A DNA stretch of 11,153 nt from JBCCRH01 sp039208045 (GTDB lineage Bacteria; Bacteroidota; Bacteroidia; Chitinophagales; Saprospiraceae). Under the pieces are notes generated by a model. It was given only the letters and a program-made list of their open reading frames with translations, was not told the origin of the DNA and ran no database searches. A program made the position numbers and the translations under genes. Location: the NCBI GenBank assembly GCA_039208045.1, contig JBCCRH010000184.1, positions 1 through 11,153 on the forward strand, in the 5' to 3' direction. This document shows positions 1 to 7,525 of the stretch, in pieces; positions within the stretch are counted from its first letter, which is position 1; the number at the start of each line of letters is the position of its first letter.

Positions 1-1218
1 CGTAAACTCTCCACAAGCAAAACTCACCACCGTCATTTCAATCGTATACGTCCCCGGCTCCATAAATTTCACCCCAATCTGCCCAGCATTGAACAGATTA
101 CCACTCACGAGCATCCAATCTTGCCCCTGCTGACCAGAGATCGACCAACTCGGATTAAGCACATCCACACACTCTGCCGGACTACCGCTAATTACCTCAC
201 TGACATTGGTAGAGTTGTTACTAAATGTAAAAGGCTCGCCCGGACACGCTTGTGGTGGAGCGGAGATGTCAAAATAAGGCTCTGGCGGCGCACTAATCTC
301 AATCGGTTCAATCGTCGCCGTAGAGGAATTGCAAGGATTAGAAGCGACAATGCGCAAGTCAAACGCATTGGAATAATTACCTGTACTAGTGGTGCGGTTA
401 CAAGAGCTCTCTTCAAAGGTATAGGTAAACACATCCGGAAGGCTCTGTTGCTCGTACATGGCCACCTCTTCACCATTTATATAAATGCGATACTCCGTAC
501 CTGGAGGATTGGAGGACGCATTGATGATGGGAAAATCCAGTGTAGCTGGCGCGCAAAGCCCCACCGTATTGCCCGGAATTGCAATCCCTACCGAAGGGTT
601 TCCTCCATTATAAAAGGTATACTGTTTCGTAAATACACAACCCATCGCATTTTCCGCAGTAATAAAAATGGGGAAGTAGCCCAGCCCAGCGTAAGTGTGT
701 GAAATGGTGGACACATTTGAAAAAGAGCTGTTGTCATAGTGTTCCGGCGGGCTACCATCCCCCCAACTAATTGTGTACGACGAATTTTCTGAAAATGTAG
801 TAGAGGCATTAAATAACTCTAGCTCAAATGCATTAGAGCCGTTACATGCCTTTAGGTCGGTACCGCTGAGCAGCACAATGCCTTGTGGAACGCCGATGGA
901 TGGATCGGGCGTAGCTTTTACTGTGATGTCGATGCTGGTACAAGGCGCGTTTCCTTCAAAAAGGGTAATGGTAAAAATAGAATCATTGGAAACGCCTGGA
1001 TAGTCAAAGCTGATGGTGTTACCACTCCCGTCTATTGTGCCATCGCCATCCAAGTCCCATTCGTAATTGATGGTGTTTTGTGGGCTTGCTATTTCAAAAT
1101 CGATGGTCTCGCCACCGCATATCGTTGTTGATGAGGCTATTATGTTGCACTGACTATTTCCTGCGTAGCCTAGCAGGGGTAGTAGGGCCAGCAACAGCCC
1201 GCTTATATATTCCTTCAT
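1..1218 (-). CDS. Secreted PKD-repeat surface protein, 3'-truncated by window edge
   Basis: The frame starts at ATG 1218 and stays open for 406 codons to position 1, so the C-terminus is outside the window. Residues 1 to about 20 form a signal peptide (MKEY, then a leucine-rich core ending GYAG). Several immunoglobulin-like PKD or PKD-like units follow. The first has YEWDLDGDGTID at 52-63, with a DxDxDG calcium-loop-like stretch. The second has ISWGDG (150-155) and HTYAGLGYF (174-182). A third spans roughly 315-400 with SWSISG and EPGTYTIEMTV. Paired cysteines recur. In Bacteroidota such proteins are usually long, cell-surface, exported by the type IX system through a C-terminal sorting domain, and act as adhesins or gliding proteins; that domain cannot be seen here. 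The gene lies 95 bases downstream of a PorP/SprF-like gene in the same orientation, which fits a T9SS-exported partner. PKD identity is confident; export route and adhesin role are inferred. Confidence 0.85.
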   Translation of the reverse strand, partial: MKEYISGLLLALLPLLGYAGNSQCNIIASSTTICGGETIDFEIASPQNTINYEWDLDGDGTIDGSGNTISFDYPGVSNDSIFTITLFEGNAPCTSIDITVKATPDPSIGVPQGIVLLSGTDLKACNGSNAFELELFNASTTFSENSSYTISWGDGSPPEHYDNSSFSNVSTISHTYAGLGYFPIFITAENAMGCVFTKQYTFYNGGNPSVGIAIPGNTVGLCAPATLDFPIINASSNPPGTEYRIYINGEEVAMYEQQSLPDVFTYTFEESSCNRTTSTGNYSNAFDLRIVASNPCNSSTATIEPIEISAPPEPYFDISAPPQACPGEPFTFSNNSTNVSEVISGSPAECVDVLNPSWSISGQQGQDWMLVSGNLFNAGQIGVKFMEPGTYTIEMTVVSFACGEFT

Positions 1219-1260
1219 TTGTATTAACCTTTAAGCTTTTCTTTAGAATAATTTTACTCA

Positions 1261-1291
1261 GACAAAATTTTCCTTCTTAATGAATTTTGTC
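1261..1291 (-). other. AT-rich inverted repeat between the porP-like and PKD genes
   Basis: GACAAAATT (1261-1269) and AATTTTGTC (1283-1291) are perfect 9-base inverted arms around a 13-base loop, in the 95-base gap between two co-oriented genes. On the minus strand no T-run follows the second arm, so it is not a classical terminator. It could be a weak transcript hairpin that tunes read-through into the PKD gene, an RNA-processing site, or a regulator-binding dyad. Only the dyad is seen directly. Confidence 0.3.
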
Positions 1292-1313
1292 AAAAAATCT
1301 AGCTCCAATCACT

Positions 1314-2468
1314 TTAAAAGAAGCTCTTGCAATCCAAGATTCGGCCGCGGGCATTCTTGCCTGATTTTTGCCTGCCGCCGTTTCCTAGATTGGCATCAAA
1401 TCGGTACCTAAAGGTTAATTCAAAAACACTGCCTGCCAGGGCACCAAGCCCGGAGTTGTTCAAATCGACGCTAATGCCATAAAATAAATTGGGCGAGCGC
1501 GTATCGCCCTTTTTGCCAGTTGCCGTGTAGCCACCTACGGTAAAAATAAGTGCGTCGGTATGGAGATGGCTAGGTGCATAAAAACGGTTTTGATAAAGTA
1601 GGCCTACATAAAAATCACTCACCAGTGCGTAGAGTCCGAATGTTCCAACGGTAATATTTTCGCTAAAGCTCATAAAACGGTAGCCTTGATTGTCGAGCTT
1701 GAAGTTGGGGGAGAGCGCAATATCGAGGCCCTTGCCTCTGAAAAACGTAATAGGTATAATCATTCCCCCGTGAATGGTGGTGCGTGGCGCAACGCGACCA
1801 TCCATATTCAAAAAGGAGTCATTCCCATCGGCAGCACCTCGAAATAAGTTCGGAAAATGATTGAAGCTTACCCCTAAGTGGGAGCGGATGGAGCCAGGGA
1901 GGTGCTTAATTTTAATTCCCCCATCATTGCGCCAAACGAAACCAAAATCTACATCTCCAAATAGCACTTGATCGTTCACTGGTGTCATGGTACTGGCGTA
2001 AATATTGCCATAGACCTTATCGATCTGATCCGTGAAAACCAGTTGCGACCAGTCGATCGACTTTTGCGTTAAGCGTCCTTCAATGCCAAAGTGGAAGTTG
2101 TTGTTTTTACCCGGAAGGGTGTACGAATAGACCAAACCTGCCTGATTAGTGGTCAAATTGCCGATCCCCTCCGTATTGTTAAGTACGTGGATGGCCAAGC
2201 CTGATTTGACCATAGGGAGCTGCATTTCTGCACTGAAATTGACGGTTCGGAAGCCTTTGTCCACCGCATACCATTGCATACGAGCTGCGCCAGAGACGGT
2301 TATGCCCGGTTCGATACCAGCAAAAGCTGGATTGAGGTAAATACGGTTCGCATAGAACTGAGAAAAGGAAGGATCCTGAGCGGATAAATTGAGGGCAGTA
2401 GCTATGACCACCCATACCACGACCAGCCACCGGCTGGCCCATGACGGAAACCATTGATGTTGCATCAC
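1314..2468 (-). CDS. PorP/SprF family type IX secretion-associated membrane protein
   Basis: This 384-residue protein has a hydrophobic signal peptide (residues 1 to about 30, ending LNLSAQ). It then has the family hallmark QDPSFSQFYANRIYLNPAFAG at about 31-51. Alternating beta-strand-like segments rich in glycine and aromatics run to the end, including the closing strand FELTFRYRF, as expected for an outer-membrane barrel-type protein. Length is slightly above the usual 300-350; the tail after the last strand is basic and ends in CKSFF. In Flavobacterium johnsoniae, SprF is needed to get the adhesin SprB to the surface, and PorP in Porphyromonas belongs to the same family. The PKD protein downstream is therefore the likely client. 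In characterised sprB-sprF loci the adhesin comes first; here the SprF-like gene comes first. The start is ATG 2468, with a second ATG immediately after and an AAAGAG stretch just upstream. Family call is strong; the specific pairing is inferred. Confidence 0.9.
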   Translation of the reverse strand: MMQHQWFPSWASRWLVVVWVVIATALNLSAQDPSFSQFYANRIYLNPAFAGIEPGITVSGAARMQWYAVDKGFRTVNFSAEMQLPMVKSGLAIHVLNNTEGIGNLTTNQAGLVYSYTLPGKNNNFHFGIEGRLTQKSIDWSQLVFTDQIDKVYGNIYASTMTPVNDQVLFGDVDFGFVWRNDGGIKIKHLPGSIRSHLGVSFNHFPNLFRGAADGNDSFLNMDGRVAPRTTIHGGMIIPITFFRGKGLDIALSPNFKLDNQGYRFMSFSENITVGTFGLYALVSDFYVGLLYQNRFYAPSHLHTDALIFTVGGYTATGKKGDTRSPNLFYGISVDLNNSGLGALAGSVFELTFRYRFDANLGNGGRQKSGKNARGRILDCKSFF

Positions 2469-2581
2469 TCTTTATTTAATCGGTTTTTAGAAAATACAAG
2501 CATAGTCCGAAACGAATCCTAAGATTCAGTTCGATCCAAGTACCCTGCAACAAAAGTTTATTTAATACCCTGTAGCGGATT

Positions 2582-2599
2582 CCCCGATAGCTATCGGGG
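2582..2599. repeat. Perfect 18-base palindrome
   Basis: CCCCGATAGCTATCGGGG is a perfect 18-base palindrome with no loop. It abuts a longer hairpin at 2600-2644. Possible roles are a protein-binding site, a dispersed repeat unit or part of a terminator. Only the symmetry is seen; the role is unknown. Confidence 0.7.
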
Positions 2600-2644
2600 T
2601 GGGCGCGTGCTAGGCTTTTTTTTTTAAAGCTTGGCCCGCGCTCA
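2600..2644. repeat. Long imperfect hairpin with T-tract loop
   Basis: Arms 2600-2618 and 2626-2644 pair over 19 positions, with one mismatch (T2608 with C2636) and three G-T pairs. The GC-rich base includes GCGCG (2603-2607) against CGCGC (2637-2641). The apex is T10 (2616-2625) leading into AAAGC. No T-run follows the stem on either strand, so a simple intrinsic terminator is unlikely. A REP-like or MITE-like dispersed element is an alternative. Pairing is seen directly; the role is inferred. Confidence 0.55.
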
Positions 2645-2661
2645 GTGGATTTGTAATCCGC
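2645..2661. repeat. Short hairpin around GGATTTGTAATCC
   Basis: GGATT (2647-2651) and AATCC (2655-2659) are separated by TGT. The stem extends outward by a T-G pair and a G-C pair to 2645-2661. It directly follows the 2600-2644 hairpin, making a three-palindrome cluster of 80 bases. Small hairpins of this kind are typical of REP units acted on by IS200-like RAYT transposases, but no transposase is in the window, so this is only a suggestion. Confidence 0.45.
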
Positions 2662-2918
2662 GTGGCCCTAAACTTATTTTTGTTACACGATACTAAATTT
2701 CCTCGATGGTATGTTTTTTAAAAGAAAGTGTAAACTCGAAACGTGTTTGGACATGGGGAGGTAGCTGTACTACCGTTGGCAAATGGGGGGTATTTGCCTT
2801 GTTTCTACTACTGGGGAAGTTTTCAGATTCAACTGGCCCTTCTCTGCGCAGTTGACAATTATTGAACGTAGAGATTTTCGTTTTTCGTGTGTAGTGCGTT
2901 AATTTTTTTAAGAAAATT

Positions 2919-4784
2919 TTAAATCTCTAGCAACACCTCCATCGAATTTCGGCTAACCGAATGATAATTAGGCCGCGCTTTTTTATAGATCGCTTGCGCA
3001 AGGCTCAGCTGATCTGTTTCTTTTAGTGCTCGATATAGTGGGGTTAAAAACTTACGACGACCAATATTGACTAAAAACTGCTCAATCTCAGCGATGGTAT
3101 TTACGGAGTAGCCAGTGCGAATGGAGCGCTCAAACCAAGCGGCCAAAATCTCTGCATTGCCGGATTGGCTTAAGCCAAATGTTTCATCTAGCTCGTTCAT
3201 GCGTTTGAGGTCGGTATCTGTGGGTATGGCGCGAATGAAGTGGAGCCACTCGTGGGGAGTCCAATCTGTGGTGATCAAAGTAGTTGCTTCAGCGCCTTGC
3301 TGAAACGATTTGATTTGGGCGTCTACTTGGTCAAATTTAGCGGAAGCGACCTGAGGAACATTCGCAGGAATGCCAGGGCCATAGATCCACTCTTCTATAT
3401 TTACATCGACTTGATTAGGCTCTAACAAGTTAGTTCTAAGATATTGTACGAACTCATCAGTATATATGGTTTTAAAGCGATAGGCTTCAAAGTATTGCTT
3501 AGAAAAAGCATCAAATTTTTCGCGACCCACTTGCTCTTCCAGCATTTGCAAGAAAAAGGCTCCTTTTTCGTAAGCCACATTAGTCATTCCTTCGTCGGGG
3601 TCTCGATCTTTTAGCGAAAGCTTCAAATGCGTATCCACAGGTGGCAGGTCAGCAACATCTGCTTTTAGGTCTTGATAACCCAGCAGCGCTAGCATGTCCG
3701 CATATGGCTTACCGTAGACAGCCTCCATAATACGCCGCTCAAAATAGACAGTAAACCCTTCGTTGAGCCAGAAGTCATTCCAGGTGGCATTAGTCACCAA
3801 ATTACCAGACCAAGAATGGGCCAGCTCATGGGCGATAAGAGCCGTTAAAGAGCGATCCCCTGCAATAATGGTTGGCGTAGCAAAGGTCAAGCGTGGATTT
3901 TCCATCCCTCCAAATGGAAAGCTTGGTGGGAGGACAATCACATCATAGCGATCCCAAAGGTAAGGGCCATAGAGTGCCTCTGCCACTTCCAGCATTTTTT
4001 CTATATCTGCAAATTCATACGCGGCACTGGCTACCACACTTGGCTCTGCATAGATACCCGTACGCTCACCAATAGGTGCAAACTCCAAATCCCCCACAGC
4101 CAGAGCGATCAAGTAAGATGGAATAGGTTGCTTCATTTCAAAACGGTATACACCAGTATCATTTTTTTGCTGTGGATTAGAGGCGCTCATTACCGCCATT
4201 AAGTCTTTGGGAACAGTAATTTCTGCATCGTAGGTAATGCGGATACCTGGGCTATCTTGACAGGGAATCCAAGTGCGTGTCAGAATAGCTTGCCCTTGTG
4301 TAAAGAGGAAAGGGTGCTTCTTATCTGCTGTTTGGCCAGGTTCTAGCCAGTCCACAGCTGCTGCACCTACTGGATCGGTTTTATAATAAATGGTAACTAT
4401 TTCAGTAGTGGGCTCGATGTCAATCACTAAAGGGGTGCCTTTAAACTGATCAGGATAACCAATTTCAAATGCGGTTTCTTGTTCTTCTTTGCCGATAGTG
4501 ACGCGCTGGATGTCAATATCTTTACTATCCAAATAAATGGAATCAGCACCATTATTCTGGATTTGGTAGCGCGCATAGCCTTCTAGTGTTTGCTGGTCAA
4601 AGTCAACTTTTAAGTTTAAGGAAAGATGCTTGGTGACGGCCTCTTCAGGGCGGGCAAAGGAATGGCTATCTTCTGGATGAGTTGGGCTATTGGATGCAGC
4701 TGATGAGTCGGTGGTTGAATTTGTTTCACAGGCAAAACAAGCTAGTAAAACGAACAGGAAGGAAGCATATCTAAGAATCGGCAT
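2919..4784 (-). CDS. M1 family aminopeptidase lipoprotein (LTA4 hydrolase/aminopeptidase B-like)
   Basis: This is a zinc metallopeptidase of 621 residues, counted from ATG 4784. The frame stays open to a TTG at 4808, but the ATG gives a standard lipoprotein signal (MPILRYASFLFVLLAC) and is preferred. The lipobox is LLAC with Cys16; a second candidate is Cys19. Order: N-terminal beta domain; TQGQAILTRTWIPCQDSP (about 162-179), which is close to the human LTA4 hydrolase equivalent; the exopeptidase motif GGMEN (292-296); zinc site HELAH (319-323) with the third ligand in WLNE (E342, 18 residues later); catalytic tyrosine candidate in AYEKG (Y405); then an alpha-helical C-terminal domain (about 500-621). 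It should remove N-terminal residues from peptides, anchored on the periplasmic or outer-membrane side. Epoxide hydrolase activity is not implied. It follows the TM2-TPR-SHOCT gene by about 30 bases, so is probably co-transcribed. All catalytic residues are present. Confidence 0.93.
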   Translation of the reverse strand: MPILRYASFLFVLLACFACETNSTTDSSAASNSPTHPEDSHSFARPEEAVTKHLSLNLKVDFDQQTLEGYARYQIQNNGADSIYLDSKDIDIQRVTIGKEEQETAFEIGYPDQFKGTPLVIDIEPTTEIVTIYYKTDPVGAAAVDWLEPGQTADKKHPFLFTQGQAILTRTWIPCQDSPGIRITYDAEITVPKDLMAVMSASNPQQKNDTGVYRFEMKQPIPSYLIALAVGDLEFAPIGERTGIYAEPSVVASAAYEFADIEKMLEVAEALYGPYLWDRYDVIVLPPSFPFGGMENPRLTFATPTIIAGDRSLTALIAHELAHSWSGNLVTNATWNDFWLNEGFTVYFERRIMEAVYGKPYADMLALLGYQDLKADVADLPPVDTHLKLSLKDRDPDEGMTNVAYEKGAFFLQMLEEQVGREKFDAFSKQYFEAYRFKTIYTDEFVQYLRTNLLEPNQVDVNIEEWIYGPGIPANVPQVASAKFDQVDAQIKSFQQGAEATTLITTDWTPHEWLHFIRAIPTDTDLKRMNELDETFGLSQSGNAEILAAWFERSIRTGYSVNTIAEIEQFLVNIGRRKFLTPLYRALKETDQLSLAQAIYKKARPNYHSVSRNSMEVLLEI

Positions 4785-4814
4785 ACGGCTACAGTTTGGT
4801 ATAGCCAAAATTAC

Positions 4815-5636
4815 CTATTCTCTACTTAAAATTTTTCTTTTCTGCTTATCGAATTCTTCTTCCGTCAAAATACCCTGATCACGTAGTTCTCCCAAGCGAA
4901 TGATCTGATCTAGCAAATCGTCGGACTCCAACTTATTGAGTTCCAAGTGATCCTCTTTGGGAGGTGGAGGAGTGGAAAAAATATCTTTGGATGTGGGCTT
5001 CAGCTTGGCTTCTTCTTTATACTGAAAATCATTGTCTACAAAGGCATCAAACTCTTTGAACGAACGGACATAGGAAAGGGCATCGTGGGTGAAAATCTTA
5101 TCGTGATCATTAAAGCCATATTCTACAGCACGATCTAGGTGGTGCAAAGCAGCATCTAAATCTTGTAGAATAGAATAGGTACAGGCAAGGTTGAAATGGG
5201 TAGCCCGATCTTTGGGTTTTTCGTCTAGTGCATCGTGGAAATAGTCGGCTGCAGCCTCATAGTCGCCATCGCGATACATTTCGATTCCCAAGCGCTTAAG
5301 CTCTGCAAAAGACCGCCTGGGACGACGTTCGAAATCATAATCCCTATTGTAGGTTTTCTTTGGAGCATCTAGAGCCGCTTGTTTGCGAAGACGTTTTTTA
5401 TTGTAGCGTTCATCGAAATCCTCTTTGGGCATCGCATAAAACAGAATGGCATCTACAAAAGGAATAAGGAAAGCAAATAGAAAGGCTGGAATATTCTCTT
5501 CTGCTGTAATAATGGAGGTAAATACAAACATGAGCATATATAAGATACCTATAAAGCGCTGGCCCAAATAAAAACGATGCACTCCAAGAATGCCAAAGGG
5601 GAAGGCTAAAATGGCCGCTACAGTTTTATTCTTCAT
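4815..5636 (-). CDS. TM2 domain, TPR and SHOCT domain membrane protein
   Basis: This 273-residue protein has three recognisable parts. Residues 1-70 form a TM2 domain: two membrane helices with the signature FPFGILGVHRFYLGQ (12-26) between them. Residues about 110-175 are tetratricopeptide repeats (ELKRLGIEMYRDGDYEAAADYFHDAL and THFNLACTYSILQDLDAALHHLDRAV). Residues 241-271 form a SHOCT module (LLDQIIRLGELRDQGILTEEEFDKQKRKIL). The region between the TM helices and the TPR is very basic (KKRLRKQ, RRPRR), which puts it on the cytoplasmic side by the positive-inside rule. TPRs bind proteins and SHOCT is an oligomerisation-type module, so it is probably an inner-membrane scaffold; no catalytic motif is seen. 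It starts at ATG 5636 and runs into the M1 peptidase gene. Domain calls are good; cellular role unknown. Confidence 0.85.
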   Translation of the reverse strand: MKNKTVAAILAFPFGILGVHRFYLGQRFIGILYMLMFVFTSIITAEENIPAFLFAFLIPFVDAILFYAMPKEDFDERYNKKRLRKQAALDAPKKTYNRDYDFERRPRRSFAELKRLGIEMYRDGDYEAAADYFHDALDEKPKDRATHFNLACTYSILQDLDAALHHLDRAVEYGFNDHDKIFTHDALSYVRSFKEFDAFVDNDFQYKEEAKLKPTSKDIFSTPPPPKEDHLELNKLESDDLLDQIIRLGELRDQGILTEEEFDKQKRKILSRE

Positions 5637-5770
5637 CGAATCTTGGTTATGAAGTTTTTAAAACAACTTCTATGTCCACGTATTAAATATAAGACAACAT
5701 TCGCTAATAAAAGGTTACGATATGTAGATGCAATTTTTTGTGCTGAGTGAGTGGTTTTTATAGACTAATA

Positions 5771-5778
5771 CAAAAGTA
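5771..5778 (-). promoter_or_regulatory. Candidate -7 element upstream of the TM2-TPR-SHOCT gene
   Basis: On the minus strand this reads TACTTTTG, an exact match to the Bacteroidota -7 consensus TAnnTTTG. It sits just after the dynamin gene stop and 134 bases before ATG 5636. No TTTG is found at the 19-base spacing upstream. It shares a 13-base identical stretch (5770-5782 and 8202-8214) with the wbqC promoter region. Plausible, but weaker than that promoter. Confidence 0.35.
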
Positions 5779-5779
5779 T

Positions 5780-7519
5780 TTATTGAGGTAATTTAACCTC
5801 CACCGCTTCTTGCACCTGCACCAGCTGATTATTGATGGTCTGATGTTTTTGCTCAATTTTACCTAATTGCTCTTTTTCTTCTTCCAAAAGGTTATCAAGC
5901 TTCTGAAAATTTTGGTCAATACGCTTCTTGAGATTGCTGATGTAGGTCTTCAGGTTTGCTCGTACCTCTTCTTCCAGTTGTAGTCGTCCATTGGCCACTT
6001 CTACCTGAAAACCTTCCATAATTTTACGGCGGTGTACCCTAGTGGAAACACCTGCAAAGACGAGCCCGATAGCGGTGAGAATACCTCCGGTGATATCAAA
6101 TGCGATTCCGTTAGTCACGGTGGCAATGATTACTCCAATTACGGCAATTCCACTACCTGTTGCTAGATTGGGAGAGACACTTTGCTTGTCGCCAAATAGC
6201 GAGGCATCGGCAAAGTTTTCGGTCTTTTGCAAAAAGCTGGAAAAAGTTTCTTGCAACTCTCGAAGCACACCATTTCGGCGTTCGGCAATGTCGCTAAAAA
6301 CATCGTGGTCGTTCCGCAAGATGGTCTCACTATTGCGAATCTTCAAATCAATGAGCTTTGCCATTTGTTGAATGCTATCGGCCAGATCGACCACGCCATC
6401 ATTAAGCTTGGCTTTGAGTTCCGTATTGAGTTGCGCCTCTAGCTCTTTGGCCAAACCTTCTAGCCATTCTTTCAGGGAAGTTTTTTTGCTAAAAATGGCA
6501 GAGAAGGAGCGGCGAATAAGCGCAAAAAAGGACAAGCCTGAGCGTAGCTCATCTTCTTTTTGGTTGGTAATTCGATCGTAGCCCGCTACGAGATTTTCCG
6601 TAAGGAGATCCACCTGCTTGTACGACTTGTTTTCCTGATGATCCAGCGTTTCAGTAATATCTTTTCGAAAAGCAACATCCGCATCAAACTGCTTGCGACG
6701 CAAGTCTAGCCCATCTTTGATGCGTTGGCTAATCATCAGCGAAGTTTGCACATTGTTTTGAAGCTTCAACACAGGAGCTTGCCCGCCGGTAATATTTGCC
6801 TTAATATAATCCCGCAGAGGTTCGTATCCACTTTCTTCCTTGGGGCCTTCCAATTCTTGCATTGCCGATACGGCGAATACTTGGGGCTCTGCAATGCCTT
6901 TTTTTTGCGCATATTCGATAACTCCTTGGCGGTTTACCTCCAAATCTTCGGGCTTCATCAGGTCTTTTTGCTGTAGCACAAAAATGGTCTTGCGCTGCCA
7001 GTCTTGGTGGATAAAGTTGAAAAAGTCCCAGGCAGATTGGCGGTAGGGGTTCTTTGCCTCAAAGACAAATACGATCAAGTCGGAGGCCGGGATGAAGCTC
7101 TCGGTAATTTCCTGGTGGTGCTCGATAATCGTGTTGGTGCCCGGCGTATCTACGATGGCAATTTCTTGCAAAATGTCTATCGGGAGCAGTATCTTTTTGA
7201 GGAAAGGATTGATTTCAATAATCTCTTCTTCTTCTCCATAAATGATCTGCTGGATGGTGTCCGTCATGGGCTGGGGCGCCGCTTTGGTAATTTCTTTACC
7301 TGCATCCAATAAGGCATTCACAAAGCTACTTTTACCTGCCTTTACTTCACCCACTATCACAAACATAAAAGGCTCGTGGATACGGTTGCGCAGGTCACTC
7401 ACGGTCTTCGCCAAATCATCATTTTTGATCTGGATCGTCAGTTCGTGTAGGTCTTTGACCATTTCATCTACTTGTGCGCGCAGGGTCTGAATATTTTGAC
7501 TGAGGAGGTTGGAAGCCAC
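5780..7519 (-). CDS. Dynamin-like GTPase (bacterial dynamin family)
   Basis: This large 579-residue GTPase probably remodels or tethers membranes. The G domain has G1 GEVKAGKSS (57-65), a G2 threonine near PMTDT (84-88), and G3 DTPG (124-127). G4 reads QQKD (183-186) where NKxD or TKxD is usual. A helical stalk region (about 255-440) follows. Two adjacent hydrophobic segments at about 455-475 and 477-495 form a membrane-inserting paddle or hairpin, and a C-terminal coiled coil spans about 505-575. This order (GTPase, helices, membrane segment, helices) matches bacterial dynamin-like proteins. The start is GTG 7519, only 6 bases after the wbqC stop, which lies in the same frame and limits upstream extension; ATG at codon 20 is an alternative but would remove the predicted N-terminal helix. 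It is translationally close to wbqC. Unlike some bacterial dynamins, no second copy lies beside it. Family call is strong; process unknown. Confidence 0.88.
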   Translation of the reverse strand: MASNLLSQNIQTLRAQVDEMVKDLHELTIQIKNDDLAKTVSDLRNRIHEPFMFVIVGEVKAGKSSFVNALLDAGKEITKAAPQPMTDTIQQIIYGEEEEIIEINPFLKKILLPIDILQEIAIVDTPGTNTIIEHHQEITESFIPASDLIVFVFEAKNPYRQSAWDFFNFIHQDWQRKTIFVLQQKDLMKPEDLEVNRQGVIEYAQKKGIAEPQVFAVSAMQELEGPKEESGYEPLRDYIKANITGGQAPVLKLQNNVQTSLMISQRIKDGLDLRRKQFDADVAFRKDITETLDHQENKSYKQVDLLTENLVAGYDRITNQKEDELRSGLSFFALIRRSFSAIFSKKTSLKEWLEGLAKELEAQLNTELKAKLNDGVVDLADSIQQMAKLIDLKIRNSETILRNDHDVFSDIAERRNGVLRELQETFSSFLQKTENFADASLFGDKQSVSPNLATGSGIAVIGVIIATVTNGIAFDITGGILTAIGLVFAGVSTRVHRRKIMEGFQVEVANGRLQLEEEVRANLKTYISNLKKRIDQNFQKLDNLLEEEKEQLGKIEQKHQTINNQLVQVQEAVEVKLPQ

Positions 7520-7525
7520 GTCTTG

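Larger units (their letters stand above)
2469..2918. other. 450-base non-coding region with hairpin cluster
   Basis: This gap lies between the end of the M1 peptidase gene and the start of the PorP/SprF-like gene, both minus strand. It must hold the peptidase terminator and the porP promoter. I see a compact group of three palindromes (2582-2661, listed separately). A small dyad GGTAG/CTACC lies at 2760-2774 and an 8-base palindrome CTGCGCAG at 2844-2851. A 49-codon plus-strand frame at 2706-2855 is not convincing as a gene. On the minus strand TATGCTTG (2504-2497) matches 7 of 8 bases of the TAnnTTTG -7 element, but no -33 TTTG lies at the right spacing, so the porP promoter remains unassigned. 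Confidence 0.6.

Noticed and set aside
121..1280. Several open frames of 60-190 codons on both strands over the left end
   Set aside because: They are shadows of the continuous 406-codon minus-strand PKD frame, which has a signal peptide and domain motifs.
2706..2855. 49-codon plus-strand open frame with a hydrophobic stretch (WGVFALFLLLG) in the 450-base gap
   Set aside because: It has no ribosome-binding site or promoter, atypical composition (many W, G and C), and no recognisable family; it is most likely chance.
2852..2857. TTGACA-like -35 box
   Set aside because: No plus-strand gene follows, and Bacteroidota promoters do not use the TTGACA/TATAAT pair.
4785..4808. TTG 4808 as start of the M1 peptidase
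   Set aside because: It adds eight residues, including a cysteine, in front of a normal lipoprotein signal; ATG 4784 is a better start.
5785..5800. GAGGT/ACCTC dyad at the end of the dynamin-like gene as a terminator
   Set aside because: The stem is only five base pairs, lies inside the coding sequence, and is not followed by a clear T-run.
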